Below are positions 34,010 to 42,704 of a DNA stretch of 64,000 nucleotides, one piece after another. The position numbers were made by a program, and so were the translations under genes. The stretch is from Alphaproteobacteria bacterium UBA998. Its GTDB lineage: Bacteria > Pseudomonadota > Alphaproteobacteria > Rickettsiales > UBA998. The stretch spans positions 13,425 through 77,424 of the forward strand of contig DBAY01000030.1 in NCBI GenBank assembly GCA_002291925.1, in the 5' to 3' direction. The notes under the pieces were generated by a model. That model saw only the letters and a list, made by a program, of their open reading frames with translations, searched no databases and had not been told where the DNA came from. Position 1 is the stretch's first letter; every line of letters starts with the position of its first letter.

Positions 34010-34073
34010 GTGCGGGAGAGCTATGATACAGACGATATCAATGAGTCATAACGTCCTGCCACGAGGGATGCAA

Positions 34074-35567
34074 ATGCTAACCGAATCGACCACGCTCACA
34101 CTGCTCACGGCCGAGGCCATGCGCGCTACTGAACATGCCGCCATGGCGAATGGTATCTCTGGCCGCGAGATGATGCAGCGGGCCGGCGAGGCGGTGGCAG
34201 AGGCGGTTATGCGCCTCTATGCGCCGACGCCGGTGCGCGTGCTCTGCGGGCCGGGTAATAATGGCGGTGATGGTTTCGTGGCGGCCTCCGCCCTGCGTCA
34301 GGCGGGGTGGGAGGTGGAAGTGGGCTGCCTGCTGCCCATTACGGAACTGCGGGGCGATGCCCGCGCCGCTGCCGAGGAGTGGGGCGGCATCGTGCTGCCG
34401 CTGGAAGACATGCCCCTCGAACCCAACGCGTTGTATGTGGATTCGCTTTTTGGCACCGGCCTGACGCGCCCGCTGGAAGGTGTGGCGGCGCAGGTGATGG
34501 AGCAACTGGCGCAGATAAGCGCGACGGTGATTGCCGTGGATATCCTGAGCGGCGTCAATGCGGATAGCGGCGCGGTGGGTAATACGCTTCCCTATGCGGC
34601 CGCTACTATTACGTTTGCGGCGAAGAAGCCGGGGCATCTGCTGTTGCCGGGCACGCTGCATGCAGGCGAGGTGGCGTGCGTGGATATCGGGATCGGTGAG
34701 GCGGTGGAAACGGCGGGCGCGCAGGCGAAGCTGCTTGAGAACCGCGCGCCACTGTGGCTGCCGCTGTATCAATGGCCGAAGCCGACGGATCATAAATATA
34801 CGCGCGGCTCCGTCGTGGTGTTAAGCGGCCGGCCGGAGATGACCGGGGCCAGCCGGCTCGCCGCCCGTGCCGCGCTGCGCGCCGGGGCAGGTGCGGTAAC
34901 GCTCGCCTGCGACAGCGACGCCTGGAGAATCAATGCGGCGCACGTGACGTCGGTCATCGCGCGTGTGGTGGAAACACTGGAGGACTTCGCCGCCTTCATT
35001 GCCGACCACAAACACAAGGCGGTGGTCATCGGCCCCGGCGCGGGGCTGACGGATCGCACGCGGGCCTGCGTGATGGCGGCCCTGCAGGTTGGCAAGCCGG
35101 TGGTGCTGGATGCCGACGCGCTCACGGTCTTTGCCGATAATCCGCAGCCTTTGTTTGCGCAGGTGCGCGGCGAGGTGGTGATGACACCGCATAGCGGTGA
35201 GCTGGAGCGGATTTGCGGCACGCTGAATCTGGAGGCCGGGCTGCCGAAATGGGCACTGGCCCGTGAGGTCGCCAGCCGTAGCGGCATGGTCTCCGTGCTG
35301 AAAGGCTATGATACGGTCATCGCCGCGCCGGATGGCCGGGTGGCCATCAACAGCAACGGGACGCCCGTGCTGGCGACGGCGGGCAGCGGCGACGTGCTCG
35401 CGGGCATCATCGGCGCCATGTGCGCGCAAGGCATGCCCGCTTTCGAGGCTGCGTGCGCGGGTGTGTCGCTCCATGCGGAAGCGGGCCGCCGCTTCGGGCT
35501 TGGCGTGATTGCCGAGGACCTGCCGGAAATGCTGCCGGATCTGCTGAAGGAACTATTCCAGCTTTAG
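34074..35567 (+). CDS. nnr: bifunctional NAD(P)H-hydrate epimerase / ADP-dependent dehydratase
   Basis: Repairs hydrated NAD(P)H. 497 residues: N-terminal YjeF_N epimerase (about 1-215; GPGNNGGDGFVAASAL) and C-terminal carbohydrate-kinase-like dehydratase (about 225-497; VVIGPGAGLTDRT, VVMTPHSGELERI, and ATAGSGDVLAGIIGAM). Several in-frame ATGs exist; 34074 is chosen because GAGGG lies six bases before it and MLTESTTLTLLTAEAMRATE is the family-like start. The long open frame further upstream runs antisense through slt. Confidence 0.92.
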   Translation: MLTESTTLTLLTAEAMRATEHAAMANGISGREMMQRAGEAVAEAVMRLYAPTPVRVLCGPGNNGGDGFVAASALRQAGWEVEVGCLLPITELRGDARAAAEEWGGIVLPLEDMPLEPNALYVDSLFGTGLTRPLEGVAAQVMEQLAQISATVIAVDILSGVNADSGAVGNTLPYAAATITFAAKKPGHLLLPGTLHAGEVACVDIGIGEAVETAGAQAKLLENRAPLWLPLYQWPKPTDHKYTRGSVVVLSGRPEMTGASRLAARAALRAGAGAVTLACDSDAWRINAAHVTSVIARVVETLEDFAAFIADHKHKAVVIGPGAGLTDRTRACVMAALQVGKPVVLDADALTVFADNPQPLFAQVRGEVVMTPHSGELERICGTLNLEAGLPKWALAREVASRSGMVSVLKGYDTVIAAPDGRVAINSNGTPVLATAGSGDVLAGIIGAMCAQGMPAFEAACAGVSLHAEAGRRFGLGVIAEDLPEMLPDLLKELFQL

Positions 35568-35575
35568 CCGCCACC

Positions 35576-35612
35576 ATAAAAGAGAACGGCGAGGGAAACT
35601 CCCTCGCCGTTC
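35576..35612 (-). terminator. hppA rho-independent terminator
   Basis: Perfect 13-bp stem GAACGGCGAGGGA / TCCCTCGCCGTTC (35584-35612), three-base loop; on the minus strand it is followed by TCTTTTAT. It lies 21 bases beyond the hppA stop and may also slow nnr transcripts. Confidence 0.85.
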
Positions 35613-35633
35613 CTGTCATCGTCGCAGTGGTAA

Positions 35634-37721
35634 TCAGTGCTCCAGCAAGGCGAGGAGCAGGATCGCCACGATGTTGGCAATCTTGATCATCGGGTTGACG
35701 GCGGGACCGGCGGTGTCCTTGTAAGGGTCACCGACCGTGTCACCTGTCACGGCGGCCTTGTGGGCTTCGGAGCCCTTGCCGCCGTAATGCCCTTCCTCGA
35801 TCAGCTTCTTCGCGTTATCCCATGCACCGCCACCGGAGGTCATGGAGATGGCCACGAAGAGGCCGGTGATGATGATGCCAAGCAGCATGGCCCCCAGTGC
35901 GCCGAAGGCGGCGGCCTGTCCGGCAATCGCGTTCACGATGAAGTAGAGCGCCACCGGTACGGCCACGGGCAGGAGCGACGGAATGATCATCTCCTTGATG
36001 GCCGCCTTGGTGAGCATGTCCACGGCGCGGCCATATTCTGGCTTCGCCTTGCCTTCCATGATGCCGGGAATTTCGCGGAACTGGCGACGCACCTCATGCA
36101 CCACGGAACCCGCGGCGCGGCCCACGGCCATCATGCCCATCGCCCCGAACAGGTAGGGCAGCAGACCGCCGATGAACAGACCGACCACGATGTACGGATC
36201 GTTCAGTACGAAGCTGACCGGCACATCTGGGAAGTAATGCTTGAGGTCTTCCGTGTAGGCGGCGAACAGCACCAGCGACGCCAGCGCGGCGGAGCCGATG
36301 GCGTAACCCTTGGTGACGGCCTTGGTGGTGTTGCCGACCGCGTCCAGCGCGTCGGTGGTGACGCGCACCTCCGGCGGCAATTCGGACATCTCGGCGATGC
36401 CACCGGCATTGTCGGTGACCGGGCCATAGGCATCGAGTGCCACAATCATCCCGGCCAAGGCCAGCATGGCAGTGGCAGCGATGGCGACGCCAAACAGCCC
36501 ACACAATGTGTAGGAAAGGATGATGCCGATGGAGATCACGATGATTGGCAATGCGGTGGATTCCAGCGACACGGCCAGGCCTTGAATCACGTTGGTGCCG
36601 TGTCCGGTTTCCGAGGCCTTCGCCACGCTCTGCACCGGGCGGTACTTGGTGGAGGTGTAGTACTCGGTAATCACCACCAGCGCACCAGTCACGCCGAAAC
36701 CAGTGAGGGCACAGTAGAACGCATCCATGCCGGTGAAGGCGACACTGCCTGCGTTGAAAACGGAATTCATCCCCAGCATCTTGCCGGTGAGCCAGTAGAC
36801 AGCGCCCACCGATAGTGTGCCTGCGGCAATCAGGCCCTTATAGAGCGCGCGCATGATATGCGTATCACCCTTCCCCAGCTTCACGAAGAACGTGCCGATG
36901 ATGGAGGTGAGAATGCACACCGCGCCGATGCCGAGCGGATAGTCGAGCATGGTGTCCTGCGTTTCGCCGGTGAAGAAGATGGCGGAAAGCAGCATGGTGG
37001 CAACCACGGTGACCACATAGGTCTCGAACAGGTCGGCCGCCATGCCGGCGCAGTCGCCCACGTTGTCGCCCACGTTGTCGGCGATCACGGCAGGGTTGCG
37101 GGGATCATCCTCGGGGATGCCGGCTTCCACCTTGCCCACGAGGTCGGCGCCGACGTCAGCGCCCTTGGTGAAGATGCCGCCGCCGAGGCGCGCGAAGATG
37201 GAGATGAGCGAGGCACCGAAGGAGAGGGCTACGAGGGCTTCCAGGATCGGGCGGGTTTCAATGCCGGTCGAGCGTAGATAATAATAGTAACCTGCGACGC
37301 CCAGCAGCGCGAGGCCAACCACCAGCAGGCCCGTCACCGCGCCAGCTTTGAAGGCGACGCCGAGCGCGCGCGGCATGCCAGAGCGCGCCGCCTGCGTGGT
37401 ACGCACGTTGGCGCGCACGGAGATGTTCATGCCGATATACCCTGTGATACCCGAGAGCACCGCGCCAATGACAAAACCCACGCCGACATGCCAGCCCAGC
37501 TTGATACTGAGCAGGATGCAGATCACCACGCCCACCAGGCCGATGGTCGTGTACTGACGGTTGAGGTAGGCTTTGGCGCCTTCCTGGATGGCGGAAGCGA
37601 TTTCGATCATCCGCGCATTGCCGGGGTCGGCGGCGAGGATGGAGCGCCCGGCCAGCACGCCGTAAAGCAGTGCCGCGCCCGCGCAGGCGAAAATCAGGTA
37701 TTGCAGGTCATTCAAGTCCAT
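35634..37721 (-). CDS. hppA: proton-translocating inorganic pyrophosphatase
   Basis: Membrane-bound pump that couples PPi hydrolysis to H+ export, 695 residues and about 16 helices. Substrate/metal loops are intact: GGGIFTKGADVGADLVGKVE, DDPRNPAVIADNVGDNVGDCAG and, near the C-terminus, GDTVGDPYKDTAGPAVNPMIK. In GNTTKAVTKGYAIGSAAL the Lys after GNTT marks the K+-independent class by family knowledge. A soluble pyrophosphatase gene lies just upstream on the same strand, so this cell has both ways to remove PPi. Confidence 0.95.
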   Translation of the reverse strand: MDLNDLQYLIFACAGAALLYGVLAGRSILAADPGNARMIEIASAIQEGAKAYLNRQYTTIGLVGVVICILLSIKLGWHVGVGFVIGAVLSGITGYIGMNISVRANVRTTQAARSGMPRALGVAFKAGAVTGLLVVGLALLGVAGYYYYLRSTGIETRPILEALVALSFGASLISIFARLGGGIFTKGADVGADLVGKVEAGIPEDDPRNPAVIADNVGDNVGDCAGMAADLFETYVVTVVATMLLSAIFFTGETQDTMLDYPLGIGAVCILTSIIGTFFVKLGKGDTHIMRALYKGLIAAGTLSVGAVYWLTGKMLGMNSVFNAGSVAFTGMDAFYCALTGFGVTGALVVITEYYTSTKYRPVQSVAKASETGHGTNVIQGLAVSLESTALPIIVISIGIILSYTLCGLFGVAIAATAMLALAGMIVALDAYGPVTDNAGGIAEMSELPPEVRVTTDALDAVGNTTKAVTKGYAIGSAALASLVLFAAYTEDLKHYFPDVPVSFVLNDPYIVVGLFIGGLLPYLFGAMGMMAVGRAAGSVVHEVRRQFREIPGIMEGKAKPEYGRAVDMLTKAAIKEMIIPSLLPVAVPVALYFIVNAIAGQAAAFGALGAMLLGIIITGLFVAISMTSGGGAWDNAKKLIEEGHYGGKGSEAHKAAVTGDTVGDPYKDTAGPAVNPMIKIANIVAILLLALLEH

Positions 37722-37883
37722 GAGTCCCTCTCGTCATGAGTGATTCCACACGGCAAGCGCGTGAAGCAGGAAAGTCATGGCAGAGCCCCGCTCATCCCGC
37801 AACCGCAATACGCATCAAGGGGATAAGCGAGGTATGTGATGTTGCACTGCAACGGGCAGGAAGGCCACAGTTATTGTGTCCAC

Positions 37884-37969
37884 GTCATCCTGCGCGCCGC
37901 AGGCGGCGCAGGATCTCCTTCGTATCGCGGGGAGATTCTGTGCTCTCGCTGCGCGAGCCACAGAATGAC
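37884..37969. repeat. palindromic repeat (GCAGGATCTCCTTCGT family)
   Basis: Ends GTCATCC...GAATGAC, two hairpins with linker CTCCTTCGTATCGCGGGGAG. Inverted relative to 13370-13451, with which it shares an exact 18-base block. It sits between the hppA start and the ppa stop; otherwise the 257-base gap holds nothing I can name. Confidence 0.85.
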
Positions 37970-37978
37970 GCCTTGCAT

Positions 37979-38521
37979 TCATGCGGCTTTCGCCGCCTGC
38001 TTGTTACGCTCGACGGCTTCTTCGATCATCCGCATGGCTACTTTGTAATCCTCCCAGCCGACAATCTTCACCCATTTGTCCTTCTCGAGGTCTTTATAAT
38101 GGCGGAAGAAGTGCTCCACCTGCTGGGTAAGGATTTCCGGCAGGTCGGTGTAGTTCTTCACGTCATTGAAGAACGGGTGCAGGCGGGAGGCGGGCACGGC
38201 GAGGATTTTCTCATCCAGCCCGGCATTATCCTCCATCACCAGCACGCCGATCGGGCGGGCGGCCACGACGCAGCCCGGCATCAGCGGGCGGCGGCCGACC
38301 ACCATCACGTCCGCCGGGTCCCCGTCGCCGGAGAGGGTGTGCGGAATGAAGCCGTAATTGCACGGGTAGGTCATGGCGGTGTGGAGGAAGCGGTCGACGA
38401 AAATCGCGCCGGATTCCTTGTCCATTTCATACTTGATCGGCTCGGATCCCATCGGCACTTCGATGATGACGTTGACGTCCTCAGGCGGGTTCTTGCCTAC
38501 CGGAATCTTGGAGATGTCCAT
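37979..38521 (-). CDS. ppa: inorganic pyrophosphatase, soluble family I
   Basis: Cytoplasmic PPi hydrolase, 180 residues. Starts MDISKIPVGKNPPEDVNVII; the core KYEMDKESGAIFVDR and the metal-binding DGDPADVMVV (Asp triplet) within YGFIPHTLSGDGDPADV are intact, as is GWEDYKVAMRMI at the end. ATG 38519-38521 lies 13 bases after the thioredoxin-like gene, so the two are likely co-transcribed. Confidence 0.95.
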   Translation of the reverse strand: MDISKIPVGKNPPEDVNVIIEVPMGSEPIKYEMDKESGAIFVDRFLHTAMTYPCNYGFIPHTLSGDGDPADVMVVGRRPLMPGCVVAARPIGVLVMEDNAGLDEKILAVPASRLHPFFNDVKNYTDLPEILTQQVEHFFRHYKDLEKDKWVKIVGWEDYKVAMRMIEEAVERNKQAAKAA

Positions 38522-38534
38522 GGTGTAAACCTTA

Positions 38535-39170
38535 TTATTCTTGAAGTTGAGGGTTCGCGTCGAAGGCAACGGCGTCGCGAATGTCCTGCACCATACTGTC
38601 GAATTCGGCTTTTTCAAGCGCGCCGGGCACCTCGGCGATGGGTTTTCCGTGATGGAACACCGCGAGGAACGGAATGCCGCCCTGAAAACGCAGGCCCTGC
38701 GCCTCCATGCCGCGGATGAAATCCATCTGCGCGAACGGGTCGGCGATGATGGCATGGCCCACATGCACCGGCTGCTGGGCGGCGAGGTAGTTCCGCAGGG
38801 CCGCGCGGTCGCGGTCAGTGGAGATGGCGAGGAAGCGCATGTCATCCGACCGCGCCGCCTCGGCGTTGAACAGCGGGAACATCTTATGGCAGTAGGGGCA
38901 CCACGAGGTGTAAACGAAGAGCAGCAAGGGCTTCTCATCCGTGGCGGCGATGTCGGCGGCCAGTTGCGCCGGGGCATAATCGGTGAGCGTGATGGCGCGG
39001 CCTTCCTCCGTCAGCACGGCGGGGGGACGCTGATTGGGATGTTTCTGCGCGGCGAGCTCGTCCTTCAACGCCCAGCTCATGATGCCCAGCGCCAGCAGAA
39101 AGACCAGCACCAGCCGGCTGAAGATCGGCATGGCCCGTGCGCCGGGCGGAGGGGTGGGTGTGTCACTCAT
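38535..39170 (-). CDS. membrane-anchored thioredoxin-like protein
   Basis: 211 residues: cytoplasmic Pro-rich start, one membrane anchor (about 17-33, RLVLVFLLALGIMSWAL), then a periplasmic thioredoxin fold with redox motif SWCPYCHKMFP and cis-Pro in GGIPFLAVF. CPYC is the glutaredoxin-type active site, so it may reduce or isomerise disulfides outside the membrane; partner unknown. ATG at 39168-39170; longer frames lie upstream in the argG leader. Confidence 0.82.
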   Translation of the reverse strand: MSDTPTPPPGARAMPIFSRLVLVFLLALGIMSWALKDELAAQKHPNQRPPAVLTEEGRAITLTDYAPAQLAADIAATDEKPLLLFVYTSWCPYCHKMFPLFNAEAARSDDMRFLAISTDRDRAALRNYLAAQQPVHVGHAIIADPFAQMDFIRGMEAQGLRFQGGIPFLAVFHHGKPIAEVPGALEKAEFDSMVQDIRDAVAFDANPQLQE

Positions 39171-39216
39171 AGGATTCTCATAGCGCAATTGATGTGCAGA
39201 AAGAAAGCACTGTCTG

Positions 39217-39244
39217 TTGCGGGGGGCGGAGCGGGCCGTTATAA
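39217..39244 (+). promoter_or_regulatory. candidate argG promoter
   Basis: TTGCGG (39217-39222), 16 bases, TTATAA (39239-39244), about 32 bases upstream of the argG ATG, in the divergent gap with the thioredoxin gene. Confidence 0.35.
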
Positions 39245-39276
39245 GGGCGCCAGTTATGCAAGCTCTGGAGCCTTCC

Positions 39277-40491
39277 ATGTCCTCTCGCCCCGTCAAGAAA
39301 GTCGTGCTCGCCTATTCCGGCGGGCTGGATACGTCCGTGATCCTGCGCTGGCTACAGGATGCGTATGGCTGCGAAGTGGTGACCTTCACGGCGGATCTCG
39401 GGCAGGGGGAGGAGGTGGAACCAGCAAGCGCCAAGGCGGAAATGCTGGGCGTGAAGGAGATCTTCATCGAGGACGTGCAGGAAGAGTTCGTACGCGATTA
39501 CGTGTTCCCCATGTTCCGCGCCAATACGCTCTATGAGGGGACGTACCTGCTCGGCACGTCCATCGCACGGCCGCTGATTGCGAAGAAGCAGATCGAGATT
39601 GCGCGCAAGGTGGGGGCGGATGCCGTGGCCCATGGCGCGACCGGCAAGGGCAATGACCAGGTGCGCTTTGAGCTGGGTTATTACGCGCTCCAGCCCGATA
39701 TCCGCGTGATTGCGCCGTGGCGGGAGTGGGATCTGAACTCACGCACCAGGCTGATTGAGTATGCCAAGGAACACCAGATTCCGGTCGCCAAGGACAAGGA
39801 GGGCGAAGCGCCCTATTCCATGGACGCCAACCTCCTGCACATTTCGTACGAAGGCAAAGCACTGGAAGACCCGTGGGTAGGGCCGGACGAATCCATGTTC
39901 CGCCGCACGGTTGCCATTGAAAAGGCGCCGGAATCTGGCGAGACGATTGAGATTGAGTTCGAGCACGGCGACGCGGTGGCGGTGAATGGCGTGAAGCTTT
40001 CGCCCGCCAAGTTGCTGGCAAAGCTCAATGAACTTGGTGGAAAGCATGGCGTGGGGCGGCTCGACCTTGTGGAGAACCGCTATGTTGGTATGAAATCGCG
40101 CGGGGTTTATGAAACGCCGGGCGGCACAGTGCTGCTGCATGCCCACCGGGCGATTGAGTCCATCACGCTCGACCGCGAGGCCGGGCACCTGAAGGATAGC
40201 CTGATGCCGCGCTATGCCTCCTTGATTTATAACGGTTTCTGGTTCTCTCCGGAGCGGCATATGCTGCAGGCGCTGATCGATAAATCGCAGGAAAACGTCA
40301 CCGGCACCGTCCGGCTGCGCTTGCAAAAGGGCAATGTGATCGTGGAAGGCCGCAAAGCGCCGAGATCGCTGTATTCCATGGCCCACGTGACGTTTGAGGA
40401 AGACGCCGTCTATAACCAGCAGGACGCGGCTGGTTTCATTAAACTCAATGCCTTGCGGCTGCGTCTGGGGGCCAAGGCGGGTAGCCTGTAA
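39277..40491 (+). CDS. argG: argininosuccinate synthase
   Basis: Joins citrulline and aspartate in arginine synthesis. 404 residues. ATP PP-loop LAYSGGLDTSVILRWL near the start, GEEVEPASAKAEMLG, ATGKGNDQVRFELGYYAL and EGEAPYSMDANLLHISYEG are family hallmarks. The ATG at 39277 follows GGAG; in-frame ATG 39256 would add seven residues. Stands alone. Confidence 0.95.
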   Translation: MSSRPVKKVVLAYSGGLDTSVILRWLQDAYGCEVVTFTADLGQGEEVEPASAKAEMLGVKEIFIEDVQEEFVRDYVFPMFRANTLYEGTYLLGTSIARPLIAKKQIEIARKVGADAVAHGATGKGNDQVRFELGYYALQPDIRVIAPWREWDLNSRTRLIEYAKEHQIPVAKDKEGEAPYSMDANLLHISYEGKALEDPWVGPDESMFRRTVAIEKAPESGETIEIEFEHGDAVAVNGVKLSPAKLLAKLNELGGKHGVGRLDLVENRYVGMKSRGVYETPGGTVLLHAHRAIESITLDREAGHLKDSLMPRYASLIYNGFWFSPERHMLQALIDKSQENVTGTVRLRLQKGNVIVEGRKAPRSLYSMAHVTFEEDAVYNQQDAAGFIKLNALRLRLGAKAGSL

Positions 40492-40561
40492 ACCTTAACG
40501 ATAAATTAATACGCTTCTGTTACAGTTTGATGAAAGTTAAGCTGTTTTCAAGTAAAGATTA

Positions 40562-40591
40562 TTGCTTTGTTACGTGCTGATTCATTATCTT
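40562..40591 (+). promoter_or_regulatory. candidate promoter for the unknown gene at 40627
   Basis: TTGCTT (40562-40567), 18 bases, TATCTT (40586-40591) in an AT-rich 135-base gap after argG. No terminator is visible for argG. Confidence 0.3.
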
Positions 40592-40626
40592 ACAGATAGT
40601 CAAAAAGCGCACAGCAGGAGTGCCTG

Positions 40627-41259
40627 ATGAACCTTTGGGAAGAAGAAAAAGCTGAATCGAATGGTTTTTACGGTTCCTCGGCCCCGGCCAATGCACCTGA
40701 GGCATCCAGTCCGGTTGATAGCTATGGTGGCACGGATGCTGGGCAGATGATGGCTACCGACGTGCAGAATCATTCTCACACGGGCCCGAAACTGAACCAA
40801 CAAGAACTCGCCATGATGCAGGACCGCATCAATCAGCTGGTCGCGGATGGCCGTGATCCCTCTGATATTCCGGGGCAGTTCCCTGGCGTGGATCACAATC
40901 TGGTCACGCAAATGGTGGAGCGCGCGCAGACGCAGCAGGATTTCAATCCTTTCGATAATATGCCCGGTAGCAAGCAGCAGGCCCCAGATCAGCAACAACA
41001 GGGACAGGGTTTCTTCGGCGGGATGTTTGTAGGATTGGCGGGGGCCAGTGCTGCGATGTCAAATGCGCTGGGATCTGCAGGATCCATGATTACAGGGATT
41101 ACCAGCCGCCTGTTTGACCGTCCTGATCCGGCAATAACGGACATGCGCGATTTCGGTAGGGGAACAGCCAACTTTGACTCCATGCTCGCCGAGGGCAACA
41201 GCCAATACGTCGTGACTGGCATGGGTAAGCAGCGTGCGCAAGGCATCGAGATTACCTGA
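40627..41259 (+). CDS. unrecognised protein, 210 residues
   Basis: Good Shine-Dalgarno (GCAGGAG) before the ATG and coding-type composition. The N-terminal 60 residues are acidic and Ser/Ala/Pro-rich, followed by a helical segment (KLNQQELAMMQDRINQLVAD), a Gln-rich tract (QQAPDQQQQGQG), one Gly/Ala-rich hydrophobic stretch (about 130-155, FFGGMFVGLAGASAAMSNAL) and a soluble tail. The hydrophobic stretch could be a membrane segment or a glycine-zipper. I recognise no family. Confidence 0.6.
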   Translation: MNLWEEEKAESNGFYGSSAPANAPEASSPVDSYGGTDAGQMMATDVQNHSHTGPKLNQQELAMMQDRINQLVADGRDPSDIPGQFPGVDHNLVTQMVERAQTQQDFNPFDNMPGSKQQAPDQQQQGQGFFGGMFVGLAGASAAMSNALGSAGSMITGITSRLFDRPDPAITDMRDFGRGTANFDSMLAEGNSQYVVTGMGKQRAQGIEIT

Positions 41260-41327
41260 CATCCTCGATTCTTGCCTATCGGTGATCGTTTCATTATGAC
41301 TAAGCCCTGTTCACCAGCAGGGTTCTC

Positions 41328-42620
41328 ATGCGCCTTTCTCAATATTTTCTTCCTCTTCTCAAGGAAAACCCGGCGGAGGCGTCCATTGTGTCGCACCGCT
41401 ACATGCTGCGCGCGGGGATGATTCGCCAGCAGGCGGCGGGTATTTATACATGGCTGCCGCTTGGCTTGCGCGTGCTGGACAAGGTAGAGGCCATCGTCGC
41501 CGATGAGCTCGACAAGGCTGGCTGCGTGCGCGTGCTGATGCCAACGCTGCAGCCCACGGAACTCTGGAAGGAATCCGGCCGCTATGACGCGCTGGGAAAG
41601 GAAATGCTGCGCTTTCATGACCGCGCCGAGCGGGAGCTGCTCTACAGTCCCACCTGTGAGGAGATGATCATCGACAATTTCCGTGCCTATGTGCGCAGCT
41701 ACAAGGCGCTGCCGCTGAACCTCTACCAGATTCAGTGGAAGTTCCGCGATGAAATCCGCCCCCGTTTCGGCGTGATGCGCGGCCGCGAGTTCCTGATGAA
41801 GGACGGCTATTCCTTCCACGTCTCACTGGACGACGCCAAGCGAGAATATAGTAGCATGTACGATGCCTATCACCGCATTTTCGCCCGCATGGGCCTGACC
41901 GCGATTGCCGTCTCCGCCGATTCCGGTGCCATCGGTGGCTCGCTCAGCCACGAATTCCAGGTGCTGGCCGAAACCGGCGAGAGCCAGGTCTATTACGATG
42001 CCACGTTTGATGACATCCGCGCCGGCAAGGTGCAGATGACCGGCGAGCAGATGCGTGACCTCTACGCCGCCGCTGATGAGCTGCACGTGCCTGAGAAATG
42101 CCCGCTGCCGGAAGAGAAGCTCCGCACCGCACGCGGCATTGAGGTGGGCCATATCTTCCTGCTTGGCCGCAAATATACGGACGCGATGGGCATCGATGTT
42201 GACGGCCCGGACGGCAAGCCGCTGCGTGTGGAGATGGGTACTTACGGCATCGGCGTCTCGCGCCTGCTGGGCGCCATCATTGAAGCCAGCCATGACGAGG
42301 CGGGCATCATCTGGCCGGAATCCGTCGCGCCGTTCAAGGTGGGGCTGGTGAACATCCGCGTCGGTGACGCGGCCTGTGATGCGCAGGCGAACAGCGTCTA
42401 TGATGCACTCACCGCCAAGGGTGTCGAGGTGCTTTATGACGACACCGACGAGCGCGCCGGGGCAAAGTTCTCCACGATGGACCTTATCGGTTTGCCCTGG
42501 CAGGTCATCATCGGCCCGAAGAATGCGGCGGAGGGCAAGGTGGAGCTGAAGCATCGCCAAACGGGTGAGCGTGAACTCGTCGATCTTAACCGCGCATTGA
42601 GCATATTGACGGGCAAGTGA
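41328..42620 (+). CDS. proS: proline--tRNA ligase
   Basis: Class II synthetase, 430 residues. This is the short alphaproteobacterial type without the large editing insertion: motif 2 is in YQIQWKFRDEIRPRFGVMRGREF, and only a short linker separates it from VEMGTYGIGVSRLLGAIIE (motif 3) before the anticodon-binding domain. A 7-bp stem in the leader (CCCTG...CAGGG, 41305-41321) pairs with its Shine-Dalgarno. lolC/E follows after a repeat. Confidence 0.94.
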   Translation: MRLSQYFLPLLKENPAEASIVSHRYMLRAGMIRQQAAGIYTWLPLGLRVLDKVEAIVADELDKAGCVRVLMPTLQPTELWKESGRYDALGKEMLRFHDRAERELLYSPTCEEMIIDNFRAYVRSYKALPLNLYQIQWKFRDEIRPRFGVMRGREFLMKDGYSFHVSLDDAKREYSSMYDAYHRIFARMGLTAIAVSADSGAIGGSLSHEFQVLAETGESQVYYDATFDDIRAGKVQMTGEQMRDLYAAADELHVPEKCPLPEEKLRTARGIEVGHIFLLGRKYTDAMGIDVDGPDGKPLRVEMGTYGIGVSRLLGAIIEASHDEAGIIWPESVAPFKVGLVNIRVGDAACDAQANSVYDALTAKGVEVLYDDTDERAGAKFSTMDLIGLPWQVIIGPKNAAEGKVELKHRQTGERELVDLNRALSILTGK

Positions 42621-42629
42621 TGAAAACTC

Positions 42630-42702
42630 GTCATTTCGAGGAGCGAAGCGACAAAGCAATCCAGAACCGTTTGCTGGATTGCTTCGCTGCGCTCGCCATG
42701 AC
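42630..42702. repeat. palindromic repeat between proS and lolC/E
   Basis: Ends GTCATTTC...GCCATGAC, inner arms AGCAATCCAG / CTGGATTGCT. Same family as 13092 and 43993. It fills the gap and stops two bases before the lolC/E start codon, so it forms the leader of that gene. Confidence 0.85.
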
Positions 42703-42704
42703 AT

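Noticed and set aside
33666..34073. N-terminal extension of nnr into the slt gene
   Set aside because: The extension is antisense to the slt coding region, and a good ribosome site and conserved start exist at 34074.
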